NCBI GenBank assembly: GCA_963782605.1
Contig: CAWAKK010000005.1
Coordinates: 372,001 to 436,000 of the forward strand
Source of the DNA: JBDTSW01 sp963782605
GTDB taxonomy: Bacteria > Actinomycetota > Thermoleophilia > Solirubrobacterales > 70-9
Reading direction: 5' to 3'
DNA: 64,000 nt
Under the pieces are notes generated by a model. The model saw only the letters and a program-made list of their open reading frames with translations. It was not told the DNA's origin and ran no database searches. Positions 1-7,619 of the stretch are shown here, one piece after another. The position numbers and the translations under genes are program-made. Position 1 is the stretch's first letter; every line of letters begins with the position of its first letter.

Positions 1-993
1 CGTCTGCCCGTAGAGGATCGTGAGCACCACGCTCGTGATCGCGATGAGCGCGCCGATCGAGATCAGATCCGCCCCCCAATCGAGTCCGGCCCCCTCGCTC
101 AGCACCGTGGCGAGCGGCGCGTCGTCGCCCGCGAGGTCCTCGAACGGGAGCGCACCGGAGGCGATGGTCGCAACCGCGATGTAGAGCACCGTCGCGATCG
201 CCAGGGATCCCAGGATGGCGATCGGCAGGTGCTTCTCTGGTTCTCGCGATTCCTCGCCCGACGTCGAGACGGCGTCGAAACCGATGTAGGCGAAGAAGAT
301 GAGGGCCGCCGCCTCCTCCGTGCCGCTGAAGTCAGTCGCGAAGAACGGGTCGAAGTTGTCGGCGCTGAAGGCCGTGGCGCCGAGCGCGATGAACACCAGC
401 AGGATCCCGATCTTGACGAAGACCATGATCGAGTTCGTGCGGGCGCTCTCGCGGACTCCCAGGCAGAGCAGGGCCGTGATCGAGAGCACGAGCACGATTG
501 CCGGAAGGTTGAACTCGCCGCCCTCACCTGGCGGGGCGGAGATCGCGGTGGAGAGCTGGATCCCGAAGAACGAGTCCAGGAGCTCCTGCACGTAGCCGCC
601 CCAGCCCACCGCGACCGCGGCGACGGAGAGGCCGTACTCCAGGATCAGGTCCCACCCGATGATCCAGGCTGCGAACTCGCCGAGGGTCGCGTAGGAGTAC
701 GAGTAGGCGCTGCCGGCGACCGGCATCGTCGATGCGAGCTCCGCGTAGGAGAGAGCCGAAAACGCGCAGGTGACACCTGCCAGGACGAACGAGAGGATGA
801 TCGAAGGCCCCGCCAGCCCGATGGCCTCGCCGATGATCACGAAGATCCCGGTCCCGACGATCGCGCCGATGCCGAGGGCGGTCAGGTCCATCAGGCCGAC
901 CACACGGTTGAGTTCCTGACCGCGCTGCTTGGTCTCCTCGATCAGGGCCTCACGCGGCTTGCGCGCGAACAGTCCCGTTTCAGCTGCGGCCAT
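1..993 (-). CDS. APC-family amino acid permease (C-terminus outside window)
   Basis: Membrane transporter of the amino acid-polyamine-organocation superfamily, probably importing an amino acid by proton symport. 331 residues are visible and the frame is still open at base 1. Residues about 41-51 carry the family hallmark GIGAIVGTGIF at the first membrane helix. Further hydrophobic helices alternate with short loops, including PVAGSAYSYSYA and GWDLILEYG. The ATG at 993 follows a good Shine-Dalgarno (GGGAG, about 4 nt away). It lies downstream of the cupin gene on the same strand but behind a 97-nt gap with a hairpin, so it may be a separate unit. The family is certain; the substrate is not. 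Confidence 0.9.
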   Translation of the reverse strand, partial: MAAAETGLFARKPREALIEETKQRGQELNRVVGLMDLTALGIGAIVGTGIFVIIGEAIGLAGPSIILSFVLAGVTCAFSALSYAELASTMPVAGSAYSYSYATLGEFAAWIIGWDLILEYGLSVAAVAVGWGGYVQELLDSFFGIQLSTAISAPPGEGGEFNLPAIVLVLSITALLCLGVRESARTNSIMVFVKIGILLVFIALGATAFSADNFDPFFATDFSGTEEAAALIFFAYIGFDAVSTSGEESREPEKHLPIAILGSLAIATVLYIAVATIASGALPFEDLAGDDAPLATVLSEGAGLDWGADLISIGALIAITSVVLTILYGQT

Positions 994-1060
994 CTCCCTA
1001 TCTCCCGGACGGGAGGTTCCCGAACGTGGGCAAAGCAAACCCAGGGGGCGGGGGCTAACT

Positions 1061-1081
1061 CGATCCTCGGACGGAGGATCG
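1061..1081. terminator. 8-bp perfect hairpin between cupin and permease genes
   Basis: CGATCCTC and GAGGATCG form a perfect 8-bp stem with a 5-nt loop. It sits just past the stop of the cupin gene (minus strand). No T-tract follows, so an intrinsic terminator is only a guess. Confidence 0.3.
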
Positions 1082-1089
1082 AACGACGC

Positions 1090-1584
1090 TCACACTCGCT
1101 CCGGCGGCGGCTCCTCCCCTTCCCAGAGATCGACGGCATCGGTGCGGAAGTAGACGTCGAGCATGCCCGCCCTTGAGGAGCCCGGCGGCCGGCCGAACGC
1201 GCTCAGCTTGCCTGACTCGGGCCGAACCACCACGTCGGGAGCGTTCATCTCGCTGATCAAGAGGATCCGAACGGACTCGGCCGTGCGGTTCACGACCTGA
1301 TGAGCGCCCTGCTCGCCGGTGGGGAAGGCGACGACCTCCCCCTGCTCGAGCTCGCGCTCTTCATGATCGATCGTCCGCAGTGAGGGCGTCCCTGTAAGCA
1401 CGATCAGCAGCTCCTCGTTGCCAAGGTGAAAGTGCAGCGGAAACGCCGCGGCGCCAGGCTCGAGCTCGAACAGGCTGGCGCCGAGGTCGCGCGAGCCCGC
1501 CTGCTCCCCTAGCTTGGCGCGACGGCTGGCGAAGCCCGGTCGCTCGTTTGGCGGCCCGAACTCCGGATCGAACAGGTTGGGCAA
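1090..1584 (-). CDS. Cupin-domain protein
   Basis: 164-residue single-domain cupin. Cupin motif 1 is visible at residues 51-65 (HFHLGNEE ... G) with probable metal ligands H51, H53 and E57/E58. Motif 2 follows around FPTGEQGAHQVVN with H95. Such proteins bind a metal and act as sugar or small-acid isomerases, dioxygenases or sensors; the substrate cannot be read here. It starts at TTG, three bases after the stop of the acyl-CoA dehydrogenase gene, so it is very likely co-transcribed with it and with the aminotransferase further upstream. Confidence 0.8.
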   Translation of the reverse strand: MPNLFDPEFGPPNERPGFASRRAKLGEQAGSRDLGASLFELEPGAAAFPLHFHLGNEELLIVLTGTPSLRTIDHEERELEQGEVVAFPTGEQGAHQVVNRTAESVRILLISEMNAPDVVVRPESGKLSAFGRPPGSSRAGMLDVYFRTDAVDLWEGEEPPPERV

Positions 1585-1587
1585 CCG

Positions 1588-2754
1588 CTAGCCCTTCATC
1601 GGCGTCATCGCGTCGATGCCCGTGGCATCGCGCGCGATGATCAGCTTCTGAATCTGTGAAGTGCCCTCGTAGAGCGTCGTCACCCGCGCATCGCGCAGGT
1701 AGCGCTCCACGGGGTGGTCGTCCACGTAACCCGAGCCGCCATGAACCTGGATGGCGAGGTTCGCGCATTCGACCGATGCCTCGCTGGCATAGAGCTTCGC
1801 CACCGAAGTTTCGATCGTGCTGCGCTCGCCGGCATCCTTGACCTCGCCCGCTCGGCGCACGAGCAGGCGGGCTGCGTCGCGGCGGACCACGATGTCGGCG
1901 ATCATCTCCTGAACGAGCTGGAAGCTCGCGATCGGCACGCCGAACTGCTTGCGTTCCTTCGAGTAGGAGACGGATGCCTCCACGCACCCTTGGCAGATGC
2001 CCACGCAGCCCGCCGCCACCGAGTAGCGACCGGAGTCGAGCGCGGACATGGCGATCTTGAAGCCGTCGCCGACCTCGCCCATGAGCGCGTCGTCGCCGAC
2101 CTCGACATCGTCGAGGCCAAGCGCGGCGGTGTCCGAGGAGCGCAGGCCCAGCTTGCCGTGGACCTCCTGGGTCGAGAAGCCCTCTGAGTCGGTCGGGACC
2201 AGGAAGCACGCCATGCCGCGGTGCCCTTGCGCAGCATCGGTCTGAGCGAAGATGAGCGCCACCTCGGCCTGGTTGCCCAGCGAGATCCACATCTTCTGCC
2301 CCGAGATTCGCCATCCTCCATCGATCTTCTCGGCCCGGGTGCGCACCGCGGCGGCGTCTGATCCGGTGTCGGGCTCGGTCAGGCCGAAGCAGCCGAACGC
2401 ATCACCCGAGCAAAGGCGGGGCAGCCACTGCTGCTTTTGCTCATCGGAGCCCCAGCGCTCGATGGAGCCACAGACGAGCGAGGTCTGGACCGACACGACC
2501 GTGCGCATCGCGGAGTCGCCGCGACCGATCTCCTCGACGATGATCCCGTAGGTGACGTAGTCGAGCCCCCGGCCGCCGTATTCCTCGGCGACCGGAGCGC
2601 CCAGGTAGCCCATGTCGCCCAGCCTGACCGCCAGCTCGCGGTCGAAGCGCTCGGCGCGGTCGCTCTCCCGGACCCGTGGGACGACCTCGTTGTCGACGAA
2701 CTCGCGCGCGGTCTCGGCGATCAGCCGCTGCTCATCTGTGAGGCCGGCAGGCAC
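1588..2754 (-). CDS. Acyl-CoA dehydrogenase
   Basis: 388 residues, the usual length of the FAD-dependent acyl-CoA dehydrogenase family, which oxidises an acyl-CoA to the enoyl-CoA. Visible landmarks are EEYGGRGLDYV near the N-terminus, the flavin-contact segment CFGLTEPDTGSDAAA and the WISLGNQA strand. The C-terminal YEGTSQIQKLII holds the usual catalytic glutamate, as in the glutaryl/butyryl-CoA group. The start is GTG at 2754, six bases after a TAGGCT hexamer, with no Shine-Dalgarno. It lies 9 nt downstream of the aminotransferase gene. Substrate chain length is not predictable; its partners suggest amino-acid or branched-acid catabolism (inference). Confidence 0.93.
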   Translation of the reverse strand: MPAGLTDEQRLIAETAREFVDNEVVPRVRESDRAERFDRELAVRLGDMGYLGAPVAEEYGGRGLDYVTYGIIVEEIGRGDSAMRTVVSVQTSLVCGSIERWGSDEQKQQWLPRLCSGDAFGCFGLTEPDTGSDAAAVRTRAEKIDGGWRISGQKMWISLGNQAEVALIFAQTDAAQGHRGMACFLVPTDSEGFSTQEVHGKLGLRSSDTAALGLDDVEVGDDALMGEVGDGFKIAMSALDSGRYSVAAGCVGICQGCVEASVSYSKERKQFGVPIASFQLVQEMIADIVVRRDAARLLVRRAGEVKDAGERSTIETSVAKLYASEASVECANLAIQVHGGSGYVDDHPVERYLRDARVTTLYEGTSQIQKLIIARDATGIDAMTPMKG

Positions 2755-2760
2755 GTTTGG

Positions 2761-2766
2761 AGCCTA
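2761..2766 (-). promoter_or_regulatory. -10 hexamer TAGGCT for the acyl-CoA dehydrogenase gene
   Basis: TAGGCT ends 6 nt before the GTG at 2754 and overlaps the TAG stop of the aminotransferase gene. The spacing fits a leaderless transcript starting at or near the start codon. Confidence 0.5.
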
Positions 2767-3561
2767 CGCCGTGTGCTGTGCCAGGGCGTCCGCGACCACC
2801 CGGTCGAAGGACTCGCGGGCCTCCGTCGTCCGCGGCCCGCCCACCTCGAGCTCCTGCTCGTCCACGTGGGTCACCGGCTGCACCTCCCGGACGGTCGAGG
2901 CGAGGAACGCCTCGGTGGCGGTGCGGAGATCCTGCAGGGGATACTCGCCCTCATTGACCTCCAGCTCGTCCACGATGCGGCGCCGGGTGATGGAGTCGAG
3001 AATGCCGCTCTCGAGCGCCGGGGTTCGCAGGCGCCCGTCGGCGGCGGCCCAGAAGATGGAGGAGGTTGGCGCCTCGAGCACCGTGCCATCAGGCCGGACG
3101 AGGAGGGCCTCGTCCGCACCGCGGCCCTGGGCGAGCCGAGTGGCCTGCATGTTGGCCCCGTAGGAGAGCGACTTGACGCCGGTGAGGATGATCGTGGGCG
3201 AGTACTCCACGGTCGCCAGGGCCACCGTGACGCCTTTGTCGGGCAGCGGCTCGGTCGCGGCGATTCGCCGGCCGCCGCGGGTGAGGACGATCCGAAGCTG
3301 CGCCTCAGAATCGTCGAACTCCCCCAGCAAAGCGGCAATTTCCCGCTCGAGCACCTCACGCTCGACGGGCAGCGCGATCGCTGCGGCGGAGCGCTCGATT
3401 CGATCCAGGTGCTCACCGAGGGCGTATGGACGGCCCGCGTAGAGGCGGATCACCTCAAACACGCCGTCACCCCGATAGAGGCCGTCGTCGGCAACCGGGA
3501 TCATCCCGTTCGCGGTGGGCCCAATCGTGCCGTCGATGCTGATGACCTCGGGAACGCTCAT
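2764..3561 (-). CDS. Class IV aminotransferase (branched-chain aminotransferase / aminodeoxychorismate lyase type)
   Basis: 265-residue PLP enzyme of fold type IV. K130 in VKSLSYGANM is the expected Schiff-base lysine. E163 in GTVLEAPTSSIF matches the family glutamate, and the N-terminal GLYRGDGVFEVIR is typical. The family includes branched-chain amino acid transaminase (IlvE), D-amino acid transaminase and 4-amino-4-deoxychorismate lyase (PabC), which cannot be separated by eye. The length is closer to PabC/D-AAT than to long IlvE. It is first in the minus-strand run aminotransferase, acyl-CoA dehydrogenase, cupin. ATG at 3561 sits 6 nt after TAGCCT. Confidence 0.9.
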   Translation of the reverse strand: MSVPEVISIDGTIGPTANGMIPVADDGLYRGDGVFEVIRLYAGRPYALGEHLDRIERSAAAIALPVEREVLEREIAALLGEFDDSEAQLRIVLTRGGRRIAATEPLPDKGVTVALATVEYSPTIILTGVKSLSYGANMQATRLAQGRGADEALLVRPDGTVLEAPTSSIFWAAADGRLRTPALESGILDSITRRRIVDELEVNEGEYPLQDLRTATEAFLASTVREVQPVTHVDEQELEVGGPRTTEARESFDRVVADALAQHTA

Positions 3562-3567
3562 GGCCCG

Positions 3568-3573
3568 AGGCTA
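3568..3573 (-). promoter_or_regulatory. -10 hexamer TAGCCT for the aminotransferase gene
   Basis: TAGCCT ends 6 nt upstream of the ATG at 3561. No Shine-Dalgarno fits between them, so a leaderless transcript is likely. Confidence 0.5.
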
Positions 3574-3621
3574 CCTGCTGAGAGAAGGGCGACGGCCAGC
3601 GCCCCGGTGGTGCGCGCAGAC

Positions 3622-3627
3622 TATGGT
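3622..3627 (+). promoter_or_regulatory. -10 hexamer TATGGT for the small membrane protein gene
   Basis: TATGGT ends 8 nt before the GTG at 3636, the spacing seen at other leaderless starts in this window. Confidence 0.45.
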
Positions 3628-3635
3628 GGGCGGGC

Positions 3636-3953
3636 GTGGAGTTTCTCCTCGTTTCAATCGGGATGATCCTGCTCGTCGTGGTCGTGCTCGTGCTCCTGGG
3701 CAACGCCTACCCGGGCAGTGGGGCCGATCTCCTCGACTGGAAGCCGACTCGATCCTTCGAGGACGAGGCGCAGCTCGAGGTCGAGGATGTTCAGCAGATG
3801 ATGGCTGCGCAAAACGAGATGCGCCGCCGGCGGGGAGCCACCGACATCACCGATGCGGACGTGCGCCGGATGGTCGACGAGGACGAGGCCGTGCGCGAGC
3901 GCGCTCGCTCCAGAGGCCATCGCGAGGAGCTCGAGGACGAGCTCGGCGCGTGA
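3636..3953 (+). CDS. Small single-pass membrane protein, function unknown
   Basis: 105 residues. Residues about 3-22 (EFLLVSIGMILLVVVVLVLL) form one membrane anchor. The rest is a charged cytoplasmic region rich in E, D and R, likely helical and perhaps coiled coil (EVEDVQQMMAAQNEMRRRRG). I do not recognise a named domain. GTG start chosen because of the TATGGT hexamer 8 nt upstream. It is followed after 13 nt by a Rossmann-fold gene, so the two may form an operon. Length, anchor and start signal support a real gene. Confidence 0.65.
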   Translation: MEFLLVSIGMILLVVVVLVLLGNAYPGSGADLLDWKPTRSFEDEAQLEVEDVQQMMAAQNEMRRRRGATDITDADVRRMVDEDEAVRERARSRGHREELEDELGA

Positions 3954-3966
3954 CCGCTGACGAGCC

Positions 3967-4461
3967 TTGGCCCGCGCGCTGATCGTCGGCTGCGGGTGCC
4001 GCGGCAGGGCGCTCGGGCGTGGGCTCCTGGAGGCTGGGTGGCAGGTGCGCGGCACGTCCCGCTCGCAGGTGGGTGCGGCTTCGATCCGTGAGGCCGGGCT
4101 CGAGGCCGCGGTCGCGGATCCGAATCGGATTGCCACGGTGCTCGATCAGATCGAAGGCGTGGCGGTGATCCATTGGCTTCTGGGCGGCGCCACGGGCGAG
4201 CCCATGAGCGTTCGGGCGCTGCACGGCGACCGGCTGGAGCGTCTCCTGGGGGAGCTCGTCGACACTCCCGTCCGCGGTCTTGTCTACGAGGGGGCCGGGA
4301 GTGTCGACGACGGAGCACTGAAGACAGGGACGCGAATTTTGCGGGAGGCCTCGGAGCGCTGGCGAATCCCGGTGGAGACCGTGACGACGAATCCGAGCGA
4401 CCGGCAGCGCTGGCGGGATGCGATGCTGGTCGCAACCGGCCGAGTGCTGGGCTTGGACTAG
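3967..4461 (+). CDS. Short NAD(P)-binding Rossmann protein
   Basis: 164 residues. The N-terminus ALIVGCGCRGRALGRGLL holds a GxGxxG dinucleotide motif (G8, G10, G13) as in atypical short-chain epimerases and reductases of the YeeZ/SDR type. The protein is much shorter than the usual 270-300 residues of that family, and no YxxxK site is evident. It may be a reduced or non-catalytic member. The TTG start at 3967 is inferred from the Rossmann motif, which must lie at the N-terminus; no strong Shine-Dalgarno is present. Its stop is 13 nt from the convergent gene at 4475. Confidence 0.7.
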   Translation: MARALIVGCGCRGRALGRGLLEAGWQVRGTSRSQVGAASIREAGLEAAVADPNRIATVLDQIEGVAVIHWLLGGATGEPMSVRALHGDRLERLLGELVDTPVRGLVYEGAGSVDDGALKTGTRILREASERWRIPVETVTTNPSDRQRWRDAMLVATGRVLGLD

Positions 4462-4474
4462 GGCCGCAAGCGGG

Positions 4475-4840
4475 TCACTCGAGCGGCTTGGGCGGCGTCT
4501 GTTCGGCCCCGGGATCCGACCAGGGAGCCTGGTCTTCGTAGTTCGCCTCGGAGCGATCGAACTGGCCGACCAAGACGATGAAGCCGATCACCAGGGCCAC
4601 GATCACGATCAGTACGCCGCCGTAGAGCCGCACCTGCTTGCCGATGCCCGGGCCGTACTTTCCGCCGATCACCTCACGCCGCTTGTCGAGGCCCATCGCG
4701 TCGACGTCGGACTGGTCGTGGCGGGCCAGGCGCTCCTCCGGATCATCCCGGTCGATCGTGGTGTTGGGGCCGATCGAGGGCGCGGTGATATCGCTGGCGT
4801 CCTCCTCGGAGTCCTCGCGAGTCTCGTCCTCGGCCCTCAT
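4475..4840 (-). CDS. Single-pass membrane protein, function unknown
   Basis: 121 residues from the ATG at 4840; a TTG at 4876 in the same frame would add 12. The N-terminal half is acidic (EDETREDSEEDASD). A short conserved-looking stretch, LDKRREVIGGKYGPG, comes just before one membrane helix (YGGVLIVIVALVIGFIVLVG), and the tail is proline-rich. I recognise no domain name. It is convergent with the Rossmann-fold gene and divergent from the rhodanese gene. Confidence 0.65.
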   Translation of the reverse strand: MRAEDETREDSEEDASDITAPSIGPNTTIDRDDPEERLARHDQSDVDAMGLDKRREVIGGKYGPGIGKQVRLYGGVLIVIVALVIGFIVLVGQFDRSEANYEDQAPWSDPGAEQTPPKPLE

Positions 4841-4922
4841 CAGAGCAACCGTAGGGCGCTCGACGGCAGCCCGCAACCCGGAACCGCAATGCGTGGGGGA
4901 CTCGTGTCAAAGGCTAAATAGC

Positions 4923-4950
4923 TAAACTCTGATAAGGATTTACCTATATA
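4923..4950 (+). promoter_or_regulatory. AT-rich imperfect palindrome and TATATA hexamer before the sulfurtransferase gene
   Basis: 4923-4942 reads TAAACTCTGATAAGGATTTA, an imperfect inverted repeat (14 of 20 positions match its reverse complement) in a strikingly AT-rich island. TATATA at 4945-4950 is a candidate -10. Shine-Dalgarno GGAGG lies at 4976-4980. The layout suggests an operator overlapping a promoter. A redox- or sulfur-sensing Rrf2-type regulator is a guess. Confidence 0.4.
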
Positions 4951-4990
4951 CGTTTCGCGGTGCGGGAAGCGCATCGGAGGAGGCAAAGAA

Positions 4991-5833
4991 GTGGCTGATT
5001 ACGCGAAGGACGTCCTGGTCTCGACCGACTGGGTGGCTGATCATCTGGACGACGAGAGCATCCGCATCGTCGAGGTCGACGAGAACCCGGCGCTCTACGC
5101 GGAAGCCCATATCCCGGGGGCGATCGGCTTCGACTGGAAGCGGGACCTTCAGGATCAGGTCCGGCGCGACTTCCTCGGACCGCAGGAGTTTGGCGAGCTG
5201 ATGGGCGCCCGGGGCATCTCCAACGACCACACGATCGTTCTCTACGGGGATCGCAACAACTGGTTCGCGGCCTATACGTACTGGTACTTCAAGTACTACG
5301 GCCACGAGGACGTGAAGCTGATGAACGGGCCCCGCGAGAAGTGGATCGAGGAGGGCAAGGAGACCTCTACCGACGTGCCGAGTCACGACGCTGCGACCTT
5401 CGAGGCCAGGGGTGAGGACGCCGCCATCCGCGCCAAGCGCGACGAGGTGACCAACGCGCTCGACTCCCAGACGCGGCTCGTCGACGTTCGCAGCCCGCAG
5501 GAGTTCTCCGGCGAGCTGATCGCGATGGCCGGCTACGAGCAGGAGGGCGCCCAGCGCTCGGGCCATATCCCCGGTGCCGCGTCGGTGCCGTGGGCGCAGG
5601 CTGTCCAGGAGGACGGGACCTTCAAGCCGCAGGACGAGCTTCGGGAGCTCTACACGGAGAAGGGCGTGCTGAACGGCGAGCCGGTCATCGCCTACTGCCG
5701 GATCGGCGAGCGCTCAGCTCATACATGGTTCGTGCTGCACGAGCTGCTGGGGCACGACGATGTGCGCAACTACGACGGCTCGTGGACGGAGTGGGGCAAC
5801 CTGGTGGACGTGCCGATCGAGAAGGACGTCTAG
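4991..5833 (+). CDS. sseA: Thiosulfate/3-mercaptopyruvate sulfurtransferase (double rhodanese)
   Basis: 280 residues, two rhodanese domains in tandem. The N-terminal domain (about 10-130) has YGDRNNW where a catalytic Cys would be, so it is structural. The C-terminal domain (about 150-278) has the active-site loop AYCRIGERS with C236, the sulfur-carrying residue. The CRxGxR loop is typical of thiosulfate-preferring actinobacterial enzymes. The enzyme moves sulfane sulfur from thiosulfate or mercaptopyruvate to a thiophilic acceptor such as cyanide or a thiol. GTG start with a strong GGAGGAGG Shine-Dalgarno. It is monocistronic, with its own palindromic promoter. Confidence 0.93.
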   Translation: MADYAKDVLVSTDWVADHLDDESIRIVEVDENPALYAEAHIPGAIGFDWKRDLQDQVRRDFLGPQEFGELMGARGISNDHTIVLYGDRNNWFAAYTYWYFKYYGHEDVKLMNGPREKWIEEGKETSTDVPSHDAATFEARGEDAAIRAKRDEVTNALDSQTRLVDVRSPQEFSGELIAMAGYEQEGAQRSGHIPGAASVPWAQAVQEDGTFKPQDELRELYTEKGVLNGEPVIAYCRIGERSAHTWFVLHELLGHDDVRNYDGSWTEWGNLVDVPIEKDV

Positions 5834-5841
5834 GCCTCGGT

Positions 5842-6408
5842 CTAGAGGTCGATTCGCTCGAGCAGATCGCCCAGGATGCGGGCGGTCGCGCCCCAGATCA
5901 GGTAGTCGCCGAGCTTGTAGGTGGGCGTGCGAATCGGCACGCCGCGGCGAACGAGACGGCGCATCGCGAAAGCGTCCCTGATCTCCGAGACGGGGTACTT
6001 GAGGACCGCCGCGACCTCGGCCGGGCTGGGATCGAACGCGGATGACGTCGGGATCGCGCCCACGTAGGGGTACACCTTGTAGTTGGTGACGAACGTGCCG
6101 ATCGGTGGCAGGGCGCCAAGCAGCTCGACGTCGCCTGGCTCCAACCCCACCTCCTCGTGGGCCTCGCGTAGGGCGGTCTTGAGCAGCTCCTCCTCGGGCC
6201 CGTCGCGCCGGCCGCCCGGAAACGAGACCTCTCCGGCGTGACGGCGCAGGTCGTGACGGCGCTCGGTGAAGACGATCTCCGGGTCGGCTGGGTCGCCGAG
6301 CAGCGCGACGAGGACGGCCGCTTCCGTGCGGCCGTGCGCATCCATCGCGGCGGCCTCGCTCGGGTCGAGCAGGCGGGAGCGCAGCGGAGCGATGCGGTCG
6401 GTGCTCAG
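5842..6408 (-). CDS. Nudix hydrolase, CoA pyrophosphatase (NudL) type, probable CTG start
   Basis: Hydrolyses a nucleoside-diphosphate-linked compound, likely CoA to phosphopantetheine plus ADP. A full Nudix box is visible: G-x5-E-x7-REAHEEVGL within GRRDGPEEELLKTAL followed by REAHEEVGL. The NudL-like N-terminus LRSRLLDP...AAVLVALLGD lies upstream of the first ATG (6345). No ATG, GTG or TTG lies between that segment and the end of the SDR gene. CTG at 6408 gives 188 residues, the family length, and overlaps the SDR stop as CTGA. AGGTGATC, a long match to the anti-Shine-Dalgarno, precedes it. From ATG 6345 the protein would be 167 residues and lack the conserved N-terminus. Confidence 0.82.
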   Translation of the reverse strand: MSTDRIAPLRSRLLDPSEAAAMDAHGRTEAAVLVALLGDPADPEIVFTERRHDLRRHAGEVSFPGGRRDGPEEELLKTALREAHEEVGLEPGDVELLGALPPIGTFVTNYKVYPYVGAIPTSSAFDPSPAEVAAVLKYPVSEIRDAFAMRRLVRRGVPIRTPTYKLGDYLIWGATARILGDLLERIDL

Positions 6409-7217
6409 ATGATCACCTGCACGGTGCCCCCGTCGACCGACCATGCGGCGCCGGAGACGTAGGAGGCGTGCTCGGAACACAGGAAGACGATCGCCCCGGA
6501 AACCTCGCCGACCTCCGCGAGGCGCCCGATCGGCCGCTTGGCGCCGGCTGCCTCGAGTGCTTCCTCGCGGCTCGGCTGGCCACCCGCTTCTTGGGACTGG
6601 TCGAGGAGCCCGCCGGGAGACATCCACAGCTCCGACTTGGTTGGCCCGGGGCAGATGGCGTTGACGATCACCCCATCGCCGGCGTAGAGATCCGCGACCA
6701 GGCGCGAGAGCGAGAGCTCGGCCGCCTTCGCGACGGAGTACTCGGGCATCATCGCCGAGGGTCGCTTGCCGGCGGTCGAGGAGACGTTCACGATGCGGCC
6801 CCAGCCACGCTCGCGCATGCCGGGGATCGCCGCTCGCATCGCCCGCAGCGGCGCCATCACGTTCAGATCCCACGCTTCCTGCCAGTCCGAGTCGGGCACT
6901 TCGTCGAGCGGCCGCCAGCGAGCGGTGCCGGCATTGTTGACGAGCACGTCGAGCTGCCCAAAGGCGTCGGTGGCGGCAGCGGCGATTCGCTCACCGGCGT
7001 CCGGTTCCGTGACGTCGAGCGCGAGTGCCTCGGCTCGGCCACCCGTCTCGGAGCCGGCGGCGGCGCATTCTGCCGCGGCCTCGCCGAGCTGGTCCTGCGA
7101 GCGTGCAACGAGGAGCACCGAGGCGCCTTCGGCGCAGAGGCGGCGCGCCGCGTCTCGGCCGATCCCCCGGCTCGCGCCGGTCACTACGCACCCCTTCTCT
7201 TTCAGCCCCAGGTCCAC
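6405..7217 (-). CDS. Short-chain dehydrogenase/reductase
   Basis: 270-residue classical SDR, an NAD(P)-dependent oxidoreductase. TGASRGIG at residues 13-20 is the cofactor motif and NNAG follows in strand 4. The catalytic set is visible as NVSS ... YSVAK, then CPGPTKSELW and a C-terminal SGAAWSVDGG. The substrate is unknown; 3-oxoacyl reductase-like paralogues are common. GTG start at 7217, three nt after the OsmC stop. It overlaps the Nudix start, so the five genes from 9456 down to 5842 read as one operon. Confidence 0.92.
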   Translation of the reverse strand: MDLGLKEKGCVVTGASRGIGRDAARRLCAEGASVLLVARSQDQLGEAAAECAAAGSETGGRAEALALDVTEPDAGERIAAAATDAFGQLDVLVNNAGTARWRPLDEVPDSDWQEAWDLNVMAPLRAMRAAIPGMRERGWGRIVNVSSTAGKRPSAMMPEYSVAKAAELSLSRLVADLYAGDGVIVNAICPGPTKSELWMSPGGLLDQSQEAGGQPSREEALEAAGAKRPIGRLAEVGEVSGAIVFLCSEHASYVSGAAWSVDGGTVQVII

Positions 7218-7220
7218 CGG

Positions 7221-7619
7221 CTACTGGCAGATGATCTCGTCGGTGATCGAGACCTCGGTCTGGCTGGAGAGGGCGCGGTGGACGGGGCACCTGCCCGCGA
7301 TCACCCGGAGGCGGTCCTGCTGCTCCTCGTCGAGCTCGAATGGGATGCGCATGGTCACCTGGAACGACGACGGGACGTAGCGGTCGTACTCCATGTCGAC
7401 CTCCACCTCGACCTGTCCGAGGTCCCAGCCCTTGAGCTCCGCGTACATCTCGATGGTGATCGCGGTGCAGGCGGCGAGCGCGCCCGCGAGGACGCGGCTG
7501 GGGGAGGGTCCCTCGTCGGCGCCCCCGGCTTCCTCCGGTTCGTCGAAGACCAGGGAATGGCCGGCGACCTCCACGTCGTGGGAAAAGCCCTGCCGCCGGG
7601 TGGCCTTGGCCAGGGCCAT
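7221..7619 (-). CDS. OsmC-family peroxiredoxin-like protein
   Basis: 132 residues. The OsmC/Ohr family reduces organic hydroperoxides with two cysteines. Here C51 (LAACTAIT) and C111 (GRCPVHRAL) are in the expected contexts. The SPSRVLAGALAACTAI segment is typical of the general OsmC clade rather than Ohr. Its ATG overlaps the upstream PduO stop as ATGA, giving translational coupling. Confidence 0.9.
   Translation of the reverse strand: MALAKATRRQGFSHDVEVAGHSLVFDEPEEAGGADEGPSPSRVLAGALAACTAITIEMYAELKGWDLGQVEVEVDMEYDRYVPSSFQVTMRIPFELDEEQQDRLRVIAGRCPVHRALSSQTEVSITDEIICQ

Noticed and set aside
229..1176. Plus-strand frame opposite the permease gene
   Set aside because: The permease on the minus strand has membrane helices and motifs; the plus frame is hydrophilic, with no start signal.
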